Shown: positions 24,856 through 33,459 of the stretch, in pieces
Layout: every line of letters starts with the position of its first letter
Numbering within the stretch: position 1 is the first letter of the stretch
DNA from: AP-15 sp963812675
GTDB taxonomy: Bacteria; Pseudomonadota; Alphaproteobacteria; ATCC43930; CGMCC-115725
Assembly (NCBI GenBank): GCA_963812675.1
Contig: CAWEWR010000020.1
Coordinates: 62,001-126,000 of the forward strand
DNA: 64,000 nucleotides
Reading direction: 5' to 3'
Made by a program: the position numbers and the translations under genes
Notes under the pieces: model-generated
What the model was told of the DNA's origin: nothing
Seen by the model: only the letters and a program-made list of their open reading frames with translations
The model's database searches: none

Positions 24856-27198
24856 TTACTTATCGGGGTTAAGCTGTGGCGGCTGAGGGCGAACCAGGAC
24901 GGGGATCGACTTTGCCGCGGGGGTCCCACTCTTCAGATCGTGATAGGCGAGCGGCAGCAGTGGATTGGTCTCGGGATAGTAGGCGCCGATCGAGCCTACC
25001 GGGATGCTGTGAGGTTTTACCCAGAACCCACCCACGACTCGCCGTTTTCCGTCCTCGGCAAGCGATTCGATTTCGACCTCGTCGCCCTCCGCGATACCCC
25101 GTGCCTGCATGTCGATTTCATTCATGAAGACCACCATGCGGCCACCGAACACGCCGCGATATCGGTCGTCGAGACTGTAGATCGTTGTATTGTACTGGTC
25201 GTGGCTTCGCAGCGTCGCGAGCCGAAGCATTGCCGGATCAGAGACTGGAGGGTCTTCGTCGACCCCGGGAAAGACCAGAAAATTGGCGCGGCCTGTGGCC
25301 GTGTTCCAAACGCGCTGGCGTGGTGGAGTGGTCAGGTGAAAGCCGCCCGGCTGACGGATCCGTTTGTTGAAATCGGCAAACAGGTCCGGGAAGACCTCTT
25401 CGATCTTGTCGCGGATCCGGTTGTAGTCTGCGACGTAGGAATCCCAGTCGATGCCGCAGTCGGGCAAGGTCGCTTTGGCCATGCCGCAGACGATGGCGAC
25501 CTCCGATTTCAAATGCTCGCTCGGCGGTGTAACTAGACCGGATGACGCATGTACCATCGACATGCTGTCTTCGACGGTGACCGCCTGCCGACCGCCGGCC
25601 TGCATGTCGATATCGCTACGCGCCAGCGCGGGCAGGATCAGCGCCTGCTGGCCATGGACCAGATGGCCGCGGTTGAGCTTGGTGCTGACGGCGACGGTCA
25701 GCCGCAAGCCGCGCATCGCCGCCTCGGCCACGGTCCAATCCGGCACGGCTCGGACGAAATTGCCGCCGAGCCCGATAAAGACCTTGGCGCGCCCCTCCAC
25801 CATTGCCTGTATAGCGTGGACGACGTGGTGCCCGCGAGCCCGCGGCGGCTCGAAGCCGAACACTTTCTTGAGCTGGTCGAGCAATTCTGGCTTGGGCTTT
25901 TCGTCGACGCCCATCGTGCGGTCGCCTTGCACGTTGGAATGGCCGCGCACTGGGCAGATCCCCGCTCCGGGCTTGCCGAAATTGCCGCGCAGCAGCAGCA
26001 AATTCACAATCTGCTGCACGTTCGCAGTGCCGAGCCGGTGTTGGGTGATCCCCATGCCGTAGACGACGATGACGGCACGCGCCCGCATGTAGACGGCCGC
26101 CACGCGCGCCAGCTGTTCGCGCGGCAGTCCGCAGGCGTGCAATATGTCTTCCCATTGTGTCTCGCGCAGATTGTCCGCGAACGCCTCGAAGCCGTGTGTG
26201 TGGTTCGCGATAAAATCGAGATCGAGCACTGGCTCCTTGCCGTTGCGAAGCGCCTCGTCATGCGCCTCCAGCACCAGCTTCATCACCCCCTTGAGGGCCG
26301 CGACATCGCCGGCGATGCGGACCTGGCAAAACTCGCTGGCGATCCGCGTCTCGCCAAACGTCGCCATCTCGACCGGATCCTGGGGTGCGGCAAAACGCTC
26401 GAGTGCCCGCTCGCGCAGCGGGTTGAACACGACGATCGGCACGTTGCGGCGTGACGCCCGGTGCAGCTCCGTCAGCATTCGCGGGCTGTTGGTGCCCGGG
26501 TTCTGGCCGATGATGAAGATCGCGTCGGCATCGGCGAAGTCGTCGAGGATCACCGTCCCCTTGCCGATGCCGATACTTTCGGGAAGGCCGACGCTGGTCG
26601 GCTCGTGGCACATGTTCGAGCAATCGGGAAAGTTGTTCGTGCCGAAGCGGCGCGCGAACAGCTGATACATGAACGCTGCCTCGTTCGAGGTGCGCCCTGA
26701 CGTGTAAAACTCGGCCTCGTTCCGGTCATTGAGGGCATTGAGCTCGCGGCCGACCAGTGCGAAGGCCTCCTCCCAACTGACCGGCACATAATGGTCGGTC
26801 GCTGGATCGTAGCGCATCGGCTCGGTCAGGCGTCCCTGCTCCTCCAGCCAATAGTCACTTTCCTGTTCTAACTGACGGACAGTGTGGGTCGCGAAGAACT
26901 CGCGCGTCACGCGGCGCTTGGTCAACTCCCAGGTGACGGCCTTGGCGCCATTTTCGCAGAACTCGAATGAGCTCGTATGGCGGGGATCGGGCCAGGCGCA
27001 ACCGGGGCAGTCAAAGCCATCCGGCTGGTTCATCGACAACAGCGCACGGGAGCGTTTGAGCTCGACGCTCTGCTCGCGCAGCGCTCGCGCAGTGGCGTGC
27101 AGCGCTCCCCAGCCGCCGGCGGGCGCATTGTACGGCGCGAACACGGGCCTTTCGGCCAACTCGTGATCAGGAATATCGGCTGGAGGTTGCTCGCTCAT
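24856..27198 (-). CDS. FdhF/YdeP-family molybdopterin oxidoreductase
   Basis: The 780-residue protein matches the YdeP branch of formate-dehydrogenase-H-like enzymes. The N-terminal cluster-like motif FDCPGCAWPDP and NGAKAVTWELT are typical. SWEEAFALVGREL, YTSGRTSNEAAFMYQLFAR and DCSNMCHEPTSVGL mark the MGD-binding core; the Cys of NMCHEP is at the position of the metal ligand. NPGTNSPRMLTELHRA and GKPGAGICPVRGHSNVQGDR follow, then a C-terminal MopB domain. No Tat signal is visible, so it is cytosolic. E. coli YdeP is linked to acid resistance; its substrate is not established. The fdhD gene follows by 2 bp. One of the 10-bp-phased operator sites lies 300 bp upstream. Confidence 0.9.
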   Translation of the reverse strand: MSEQPPADIPDHELAERPVFAPYNAPAGGWGALHATARALREQSVELKRSRALLSMNQPDGFDCPGCAWPDPRHTSSFEFCENGAKAVTWELTKRRVTREFFATHTVRQLEQESDYWLEEQGRLTEPMRYDPATDHYVPVSWEEAFALVGRELNALNDRNEAEFYTSGRTSNEAAFMYQLFARRFGTNNFPDCSNMCHEPTSVGLPESIGIGKGTVILDDFADADAIFIIGQNPGTNSPRMLTELHRASRRNVPIVVFNPLRERALERFAAPQDPVEMATFGETRIASEFCQVRIAGDVAALKGVMKLVLEAHDEALRNGKEPVLDLDFIANHTHGFEAFADNLRETQWEDILHACGLPREQLARVAAVYMRARAVIVVYGMGITQHRLGTANVQQIVNLLLLRGNFGKPGAGICPVRGHSNVQGDRTMGVDEKPKPELLDQLKKVFGFEPPRARGHHVVHAIQAMVEGRAKVFIGLGGNFVRAVPDWTVAEAAMRGLRLTVAVSTKLNRGHLVHGQQALILPALARSDIDMQAGGRQAVTVEDSMSMVHASSGLVTPPSEHLKSEVAIVCGMAKATLPDCGIDWDSYVADYNRIRDKIEEVFPDLFADFNKRIRQPGGFHLTTPPRQRVWNTATGRANFLVFPGVDEDPPVSDPAMLRLATLRSHDQYNTTIYSLDDRYRGVFGGRMVVFMNEIDMQARGIAEGDEVEIESLAEDGKRRVVGGFWVKPHSIPVGSIGAYYPETNPLLPLAYHDLKSGTPAAKSIPVLVRPQPPQLNPDK

Positions 27199-27304
27199 GT
27201 CTGTTCCGTGAGATCGGGCTAAGTTGCGCGGTATGGAACATCCGGCATCAGGCTGATGCGGCTGGTGATACGAATGCGAAGCTTGGTACTGAGGCGCCTT
27301 CCAC

Positions 27305-27381
27305 CGAGATTGCTTCGCTCCGCTCGCAATGACGCCCTAAGCGGCTGTCATTGCGAGGAGCGGAGCGACGAAGCAATCTCG
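27305..27381. repeat. palindromic intergenic repeat (REP-like)
   Basis: Two near-perfect inverted arms, 27305-27333 (GAGATTGCTTCG...GCAATGAC) and 27347-27381 (GTCATTGCGAGG...GCAATCTC), surround a 13-base loop. One arm has a few extra bases. Read through, it encodes the familiar nonsense peptide CHCEERSDEAIS. Elements like this are scattered in Bradyrhizobium-type and many other genomes as mobile palindromes. It lies between the oxidoreductase start at 27198 and operator site 27498, lengthening that gap. Confidence 0.85.
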
Positions 27382-27497
27382 CGATTGAAGGCCCACCCAC
27401 CGAAACCATCCGTTTCGTTCTTACCAGGGTTCAGCAGCAGGAACTCGCCGGATTAACGCATTCCCGAAACAGCCAACGACAGACACCGCGCCGTGGC

Positions 27498-27527
27498 GAG
27501 TGAAACCAGGTAAAATCCGGTTAAATG
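27498..27527. promoter_or_regulatory. 10-bp-phased GTAAA operator site, upstream of the fdhF/ydeP operon
   Basis: Three units GAGTGAAA, GGTAAAA and GGTTAAA have their marker T at 27501, 27511 and 27521, exactly 10 bp apart. The orientation relative to the minus-strand oxidoreductase gene is the same as at the other ten sites. The distance to the start (300 bp) is longer than usual; a REP-like element occupies part of it. Confidence 0.55.
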
Positions 27528-27548
27528 TTCGCGAGCCGACGAACGCCA

Positions 27549-27593
27549 CCCGCCCGCGGCATAGCCGGGTAGTGGAATGCCCGCGACTTGCAG
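27549..27593 (-). pseudogene. fossil of an mntH (Nramp) 3' end
   Basis: The minus strand reads LQVAGIPLPGYAAGG, against LQIAGIPLPGFAAAG and stop at the end of the intact MntH in this window (stop at 33460). The stop codon has become TGG. About 45 bp of similarity is visible by eye; upstream the match fades. It abuts operator site 27498-27527. Confidence 0.45.
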
Positions 27594-27667
27594 GTCCATT
27601 TGCCATTGCGCTTGCAGGGAGGCGTAGCGTCAGGTGGTTCGTTGCTCCTAAGGTCAAAGGCCTTCTG

Positions 27668-28165
27668 CTAACCGGACCAGCCAGCATAGCACTGCGTCAC
27701 ATTGGGGTAATAGCCGGCCGGATCGGAGCAGTACGGTTGGCTATTATAGTAAGTCCATGCCAGCCCGGGTCCCCACAACCACCAGCCGTAGCGTCCGTTG
27801 TGCCAGCCGTGGTACCAATGGCCGCCGCGCGCATCACCGAAACGATTGTGCACTTCGGCGACGGTACGGTTGTGCACGTTGGCCACGGTACGGGTGTGCA
27901 CGTTGGCGACGGTGCCGTGCGATACATGGTGGAATCCGCCGCCATGAAATCCGCCATGGAACGCGCTGGCGTGAAACCCGCCGCCATGGAATCCACCATG
28001 GAACCCCCCGCCGTGGAACCCGCCGCCATGGCCGCCCCCACCGTGTCCCCGGGCAAAGGCGAGGTTCGGCTGGCACAGCACAACACCGCACAGCAGAGCG
28101 GCTGCGGCTCTTCCCAGAGCCCTTCCTGTCCTGGGCCGGGCTCTATTTTCGCTTAGATGTTGCAT
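27668..28165 (-). CDS. exported glycine/histidine-rich repeat protein
   Basis: The protein has 165 residues from ATG 28165, chosen because GGAGGAG lies about 7 nt upstream; a longer frame to 28237 lacks this. A Sec signal (GRAAAALLCGVVLCQPNLAFA) is followed by a low-complexity region of GGGFH-type repeats from about residue 40 to 80. Three tandem octapeptides follow: TVANVHTR, TVANVHNR, TVAEVHNR. The C-terminus is Trp/Tyr-rich (HWYHGWHNGRYGWWLWGPGL) with two Cys (YCSDPAGYYPNVTQCYAGW). The many His suggest binding of transition metals in the periplasm. Operator site 28278-28305 lies about 110 bp upstream. Confidence 0.8.
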   Translation of the reverse strand: MQHLSENRARPRTGRALGRAAAALLCGVVLCQPNLAFARGHGGGGHGGGFHGGGFHGGFHGGGFHASAFHGGFHGGGFHHVSHGTVANVHTRTVANVHNRTVAEVHNRFGDARGGHWYHGWHNGRYGWWLWGPGLAWTYYNSQPYCSDPAGYYPNVTQCYAGWSG

Positions 28166-28277
28166 GGACGACTCCTCCTTTTGGACCGATCGCGCTTTGG
28201 GCGTCTGAGACAGGCCCGACGCAGCGTTGCGCCTCACGCGATGCCCCGCTATTTGTTGCTGCTCGCCAACCCCGCCC

Positions 28278-28305
28278 AGTTATTTCCTGTAAATCCTGGT
28301 AAAGG
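28278..28305. promoter_or_regulatory. 10-bp-phased GTAAA operator site, upstream of the Gly/His-rich protein gene
   Basis: Units AGTTATTTCC, TGTAAATCCT and GGTAAAGG have marker T at 28280, 28290 and 28300. The core TAAATCCTGGTAAA is identical to that in the site at 36806. It lies about 110 bp before the start codon at 28165, in the common orientation. The rest of the gap 28166-28454 holds nothing else I recognise. Confidence 0.65.
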
Positions 28306-28454
28306 CGAGCAGACGAGCCCATCAGTCATTGTGCTCAGCACTGATCACGAGCACGATGACGGCCGAACGACAGGGATTATTCGCCTCAATGTTCGACAAA
28401 TGAAGAGCGCGTTTGCGCCAGGGCCACCAACCTGTCTAGAAGCGAAGACCGACA

Positions 28455-29060
28455 TCAATTCACACTGCTAAAACTTCCGCTTTGATCCTGCGGCGGAAGC
28501 ATGCGACTGAGCAGTCCATCGCGTCGTATAGCGACGTGCCAGACGGTCGCGCCCAGGTGGAGGCCGACCAGCGTGTATAAACCCCACTGCCCAAGATGAT
28601 GAAAAACGTTGGCAACATCACCCAGCGCCTTGTCCTTGGGCAATTGCGGAAGGTTGAACAACCCGAGATACGACACCGGCCTACCATCGGCCGACTGCAG
28701 GTAACCGGTAACCGGCATGAGAAGCAGAAGAGCATAAAGCAACCCGTGGGTAACCTGGCTGATCAACTCCATGCTTCTTGGTGCGCCGCTGGGCGAGGGC
28801 GGTGCGGGATGGGTCGAGCGCCATGCCAACCGAACGACAACCACGGCGAAGATCGTGACCCCGAGCGAGCGGTGCAAAACAAGCATCCAGTTTTGCTGCG
28901 GGCCCTTCGGTAGGGACATCATCACCCATGCAACGGGTAGGATCGCGAGTATCAACAACACGGTGAGCCAATGCAGCGCCTGAGCTGTAAGCGTATAGCG
29001 CGTGGCAGGAGGCGACCGGGGCGCAAGGCGGCTGCTAGTTTCGATTGTTGGGTGTTGCAC
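28455..29060 (-). CDS. cytochrome b561 family protein
   Basis: The 201-residue membrane protein has four hydrophobic helices and the histidines of the bacterial b561 fold: ALHWL (helix 1), LHRSLG (helix 2), THGLLYALLLLMPVTGYL (helix 3) and HHLGQWGLYTLVGLHLGATVWH (helix 4). It should carry two b haems and move electrons between quinol and a periplasmic partner, or act as a superoxide oxidase like CybB. The start is GTG at 29060 with AGAGGT upstream. Confidence 0.88.
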   Translation of the reverse strand: MQHPTIETSSRLAPRSPPATRYTLTAQALHWLTVLLILAILPVAWVMMSLPKGPQQNWMLVLHRSLGVTIFAVVVVRLAWRSTHPAPPSPSGAPRSMELISQVTHGLLYALLLLMPVTGYLQSADGRPVSYLGLFNLPQLPKDKALGDVANVFHHLGQWGLYTLVGLHLGATVWHVAIRRDGLLSRMLPPQDQSGSFSSVN

Positions 29061-29116
29061 GGGTGACCTCTCGAGTGTGAGACGCGTGCCGCAGCAATGT
29101 CATTTCGCGCACAGGA

Positions 29117-30462
29117 TTAGAATGTGGCAACGATGCGCAAGCCAAACACCGCAGCGCTGCCGACTAGCTGGCCCGGTCGGTTCGGATTGGGTATGCCGCC
29201 TGCAGGGGTGATGACATATTGTATGTCCGGCTGCACCTGCAACCACGGTAGAGCCTGGGCCTGGTAGCTCAGCTCGATTACAGTCTCATAACCGTGGAAC
29301 GTGTACTGCGACGCGAGTTCGCCGATGCTGCGCAGAGGATCGCCTATACGGGTTAAATCGACGGCAAAACCGAAATTGTCGCCGTCGCGGCCGAAGGGGC
29401 CTTGGTAGACAATGCCGGTAGCGAGCTCGGCGCTGACCTTGCTGCGCTGAGCTGCGCCCCTTCGACACGTGCAAAAACGGCTAAACCTCCCTTGCCGTTG
29501 GGCCCCGGAAGCAGCATGACGTCAGCAACGGCATAGCCGCTCCAGTCCTCGCGTGCGATGGGGGATCCGGCGCTCGCTGGCGACACACCGGTGAGCCCAT
29601 CGGTGGCAAAGAATTGGTTTGGCGTTGCCCTGTCATGGTACCAGCCTCCTACCTTTAACGTAATCGGCAGCCCGCCGACGTTCTTGCCACTGTCAATGGC
29701 CCACTGCGCCTCGGCGATCGTGAAGACACCATCGCCCAGTACGAATAAGGTGCCTGAGGAATCGCGCAGTTGCGGGTTGCCGAGGCCCGAACCGGCTGGG
29801 TTACCGTTGAAGGCGGCGAAGAAGAGCGTGAGTGGCTCAGCCGGTTTCACGCGCAGTCGTATCCCCGGCGTTGCGAGCGGGTATTGTGGACCACCACCTG
29901 CGGGCAGATCGATCGAGGGCAGCGTCGGCCAGCCGAACGCCGAATTGATAAACCAGGCGCCATAACGAGTTATTATGAATTCTTGGTCGGCGGCAAGCTG
30001 TCCCAATCGCATATCAGCGGCGCCGCCAAAGAGGCTCTGCTGATACCAAAGCTCGAACAGCCGAGCCGACCTCGTAGCCTCGATGTTGCTGACCAGGCTC
30101 AGATTGTCGATCTTGCTTGCCGAGATGCCGTGCCCGTAAGTTTGGTATCCGCTGACGTTGAAAATCCCACCTTCAAGATCGATCGCTTTATCAAGATCAA
30201 TGCCCAGCCCCAGAGCGGTTTGCCCGAAAAAGGTGGCGCCTTGTGCCCGGCCGCCATTCGGGTTGCCGAACACCTCATCCGTACTCTGGAGGCCCAGCGA
30301 GATGCCATATTTGTCCAGGGCAGAACGGACGCTGCCAAGGGTATCGATCAGGGGATCTCCGCCATTGGCAGAGACGGAAAGCCACTGCGTTGCCAAGACG
30401 ACCAGACTAACCGTTGCAGCAGTCACGAACGCCCGTGACAGCCGCAGATCGGCCATGTTCAT
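29117..30462 (-). pseudogene. OprB-family carbohydrate-selective porin, interrupted by one frameshift
   Basis: The first frame has a signal peptide (FVTAATVSLVVLATQWLSVSA) and OprB features (DTLGSVRSALDKYGISLGLQ, LFELWYQQSLFGGAADMRLG, QEFIITRYGAWFINSAFGWP), then runs out of frame after VFARVEGA. The rest continues one frame over: KVSAELATGIVYQGPFGRDG, ELASQYTFHGYETVIELSYQ, ending GSAAVFGLRIVATF and TAA at 29117. The shift lies in the C-run at 29457-29460; one extra base restores a full outer-membrane barrel with the expected C-terminal Phe. This may be a real mutation or a homopolymer error. Start: an ATG at 30462; a TTG at 30486 is possible. Confidence 0.8.
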
Positions 30463-30580
30463 GGTCGGCGCCCGCCGACCGTGCAATTCCCCCGTTCCAC
30501 GTCGTGACCCCGAACGATCATTCCTGTATCTGACCTATCCCGGCTAGAAGGCCACATTGACCATTTCGCTCAGATCTCGA

Positions 30581-32581
30581 CTAGCCCCCCAGTTCGACGA
30601 CCCGGTTCGGCGGGAGTCGGAAAAACTCGGTCGCGTCGGGCGTATTGTTTAACATGAAAATGAAGAGCGCGTTGCGCCAGCGCCACCAACCTGTGCGGCG
30701 AGCGCGTGGCCGCATACGCAGCCTCTCGCGTCTGATAATGAAGGAAGTCTCCATCAGGTTGAAGTGAAATCCCCTGGCCCGGCATTGCGCGAGGGCACGC
30801 AATATATTTGGCTCGTCCATAAAGCCGTAGCGGAGGCGGATCGTGTAGAAGCCTTTATCGAGATCAGCGATCTCGAGTCGTTGCTCGTCCGATACATTCG
30901 CCACGTCCTCGGTGTCGACCTGCATCATGAAGATGCGCTGGTGTAGGACCTTGTAGTACTCTAGTGCCCGGAGCAGCGCCGCGGGGACCCGCGTCAAGTC
31001 GCTGGTCAAGAAGATAGCCGTTCCCGGTATGCGAGCTGGTCGCCCCGGATTGAGCGCCGCAAGGAATTGGCTCAGCTCCATCGCATCGCCGGCGCGCCGC
31101 TCGGCTAGCAGTCTCCGACCGTGCCACCATGTTGCCATCATGGTGAAAACGAGCGCGGCGACGACGATGGGAAACCAACCGCCATCGAAGATTTTCAATA
31201 GGTTCGAGCCGAGAAACGTGAGGTCGATGAGACCAAAGGCGGCAAAAACCGGCACGGCAACAGCCAGGCTCCAGCCGCAGCTGCGCATATACAGGAACGC
31301 CAGCCCGGTGGTAATGGCCATCATGCCGCTCACTGCAATGCCGTAAGCGGCGCCGAGGTTATCCGACGACCGGAAGCCGAGCACGAGAATAATGATGACG
31401 ACGAGGAACAAGCCGTTGATGCGCGGCGCATAGACCTGCCCCATCTCTTCCTTGGAGGTGTGGCGGACCTCGAGCCGTGGCAGACAGCCGAGCTGGATCG
31501 CGTGACGGGTCATCGAAAACGCGCCCGATATCACTGCCTGCGAAGCGATGACGGTCGCAACCGTCGCCAACGCCACCAATGGGTAAAGGCCCCATCCGGG
31601 CGCGAGACGATAGAAAGGGTGATCGAGCGCGCCGGGATTGCCGAGCAGCAAAGCCCCTTGTCCGAAATAGTTTAGGATGAGCGCGGGAAAGACAAGCCTG
31701 AGCCATGTTGTCCGTATTGCCGTGCGGCCAAAATGTCCCATATCGGCATAAAGGGCCTCGGCGCCGGTCACCGCGAGAAAAACCGACCCGAGCATGACGA
31801 AACCGCGCCAAGGTGCATCAAACAGCAGAGTGATCCCGCGGGTCGGGTCGAGCGCGAGAAGAATACGCGGGTGCTGCACGATCCCCCAGGCGCCGAGCAT
31901 GCCGAGCACGGCAAACCAGACCAGCATCACCGGTCCAAAGGGACCGCCGACTGCCGCCGTACCGCGACGCTGCACGAGAAAGAGACCGATCAGCAGAACG
32001 AGCGAGATCGGAACGATGTAGGGATCAAACAGCGGCGTCGCCATTTTCAGCCCTTCGACCGCGCTCAACACCGAGATCGCCGGGGTGATGACGCCGTCGC
32101 CATAGAACAACGCGGCGCCGACCAGGCCGGCCGCCATGATCCAAAAATACTGTCTTGCTCGGCTGTTCGTGTTTCGCAGCACAAGGCCCGTGAGCGCGAG
32201 CAGTCCGCCCTCGCCGCGGTTGTCGGCCCGCATGATGACGAGAACGTATTTCACGGTCACGACGAGCATCAATGCCCAGACGATGAGCGAGAGGGTGCCG
32301 AGAATGGCGTGCTCGCTCACGCCGCCGAAATTGACAAGCGACTGGCGGAAGGCATAAAGCGGCGAAGTGCCGATATCGCCATAGACGACGCCAAGCGCCG
32401 CAATCGCCTGGCGTGACCCGGCGCTAAGGCGAAACCCGCCCAGTGTCGCGAGCGTATTAAAGCTCGGGGGAGCAATCCGATCCGCCAGCACTAGGCTCAT
32501 TCGATGCCACAGATCACGCCATACGCCACCGGTGCAGCCAAAGCTGCCCGACTGCGGGGGCGCAGGAGGTACCTCGGTCAT
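30581..32581 (-). CDS. kup: Kup-family potassium uptake transporter
   Basis: 666 residues from ATG 32581, chosen because GGAG lies 6-8 nt upstream; the open frame extends further to 32800 without a better start. Kup signatures are GVVYGDIGTSPLYAFRQSL, MRADNRGEGGLLALTGLVL and YFGQGALLL, within about twelve membrane helices. A cytosolic C-terminal domain follows (PAALLRALEYYKVLHQRIFM and the end VVELGG). It takes up K+ with protons. The gene stands alone downstream of the DUF2846-like gene. Confidence 0.95.
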   Translation of the reverse strand: MTEVPPAPPQSGSFGCTGGVWRDLWHRMSLVLADRIAPPSFNTLATLGGFRLSAGSRQAIAALGVVYGDIGTSPLYAFRQSLVNFGGVSEHAILGTLSLIVWALMLVVTVKYVLVIMRADNRGEGGLLALTGLVLRNTNSRARQYFWIMAAGLVGAALFYGDGVITPAISVLSAVEGLKMATPLFDPYIVPISLVLLIGLFLVQRRGTAAVGGPFGPVMLVWFAVLGMLGAWGIVQHPRILLALDPTRGITLLFDAPWRGFVMLGSVFLAVTGAEALYADMGHFGRTAIRTTWLRLVFPALILNYFGQGALLLGNPGALDHPFYRLAPGWGLYPLVALATVATVIASQAVISGAFSMTRHAIQLGCLPRLEVRHTSKEEMGQVYAPRINGLFLVVIIILVLGFRSSDNLGAAYGIAVSGMMAITTGLAFLYMRSCGWSLAVAVPVFAAFGLIDLTFLGSNLLKIFDGGWFPIVVAALVFTMMATWWHGRRLLAERRAGDAMELSQFLAALNPGRPARIPGTAIFLTSDLTRVPAALLRALEYYKVLHQRIFMMQVDTEDVANVSDEQRLEIADLDKGFYTIRLRYGFMDEPNILRALAQCRARGFHFNLMETSFIIRRERLRMRPRARRTGWWRWRNALFIFMLNNTPDATEFFRLPPNRVVELGG

Positions 32582-32667
32582 GATTGCTCCATAGGCAAGA
32601 GCTATCCCGCTATGGTCAAGGCGGCCGGCAAAGGAACGCCATTCACTATCTTCCCGTGCGCCTCCGC

Positions 32668-33164
32668 TTACTGGGGTCGGTAAGTCAATGTCGGGAGATA
32701 CGCCTGGGCAAGTTGGGGCGACATCGTCAGGATACCGAAAGTGTTGGGTGAGAACCCCCAACCTGCCTCCGGATGGCCCTCCTCCCAGCTGCCCACCCAC
32801 TGGATTTCGAGATAGGTCTCCATCCCAGGCGCCAGCTGGACGTTATCGGCGGCACCGGTCGGCAGGCCGTAAGGCTGCACCGCAAAGCGATAAGTACCCG
32901 GCCGGAAATCACGATAAAATTCGGCTCCCGCCGGGATCTCGCCGATGCGAGCGCCATTCGCGTAGATCTCCGGCGATGCTGCCCACACATTGCCATTGAG
33001 CGAACCCGCCGCGCCGGCCGTAGAAACCAAACCCGCGCCATTCCCGGCGCCAGAGCCGCGACCTGCGGCTCTGCTGCCGCTGCAACGCGCTGCGGCGCGA
33101 GACTTGCGGATACTACGAGGCACAGCCCAAGTAATGCAGGCATTACGAAACGATATTTGCGCAT
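32668..33164 (-). pseudogene. exported DUF2846/PEGA-like protein with one frameshift
   Basis: From ATG 33164 (GGGGAG upstream) the sequence gives a signal peptide, MRKYRFVMPALLGLCLVVSA, then APGMARVWFLRP. The natural continuation is in the other frame: GSLNGNVWAASPEIYANGAR, GEIPAGAEFYRDFRPGTYRF, VQPYGLPTG and the end YLPTLTYRPQ at 32668. A one-base indel in the GC-rich stretch near 33005-33018 explains this. The domain resembles DUF2846 envelope proteins. A decayed paralogue of its N-terminus sits at 58850. Operator 33238-33267 lies 74 bp upstream. Confidence 0.7.
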
Positions 33165-33237
33165 GGTCACTCCCCGATCGCCTGTGGTACACCGCCATGG
33201 TGTCTCACGAAAATTTATTGCCGAACACGCGCCACTG

Positions 33238-33267
33238 CGAGTAAAGCGCTGTTAAGCTCGGTAAATG
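33238..33267. promoter_or_regulatory. 10-bp-phased GTAAA operator site, upstream of the DUF2846-like gene
   Basis: Units GAGTAAAGCG, CTGTTAAGCT and CGGTAAATG have marker T at 33242, 33252 and 33262. Almost the whole stretch is repeated at 58746-58776 in front of the decayed paralogue of this gene. It is 74 bp from the start codon at 33164. The remaining DNA up to the mntH stop (33268-33459) holds nothing else I recognise. Confidence 0.7.
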
Positions 33268-33459
33268 ATCGTGATGATCGTGAACGGCGCCCCCAGCAGC
33301 TGACCAGAGCATCGACTATGCGGGAATGCTGCGCCGGCGGAAGTCGGAGCATGCCATGATGACCTCTCGGCGCCTCGACACGGCTCCGAGGATTGCGCCA
33401 GACGGCGAAAGGTCGATCTCCGGGTTGGCTTGCAGGATCTGACGCCGGAGACTCGAGCG

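Noticed and set aside
27668..28165. The GGGFH repeat region considered as a CRISPR or tandem DNA repeat array
   Set aside because: The repeat is in the protein; there are no spacers and the DNA copies are short, imperfect and in frame.
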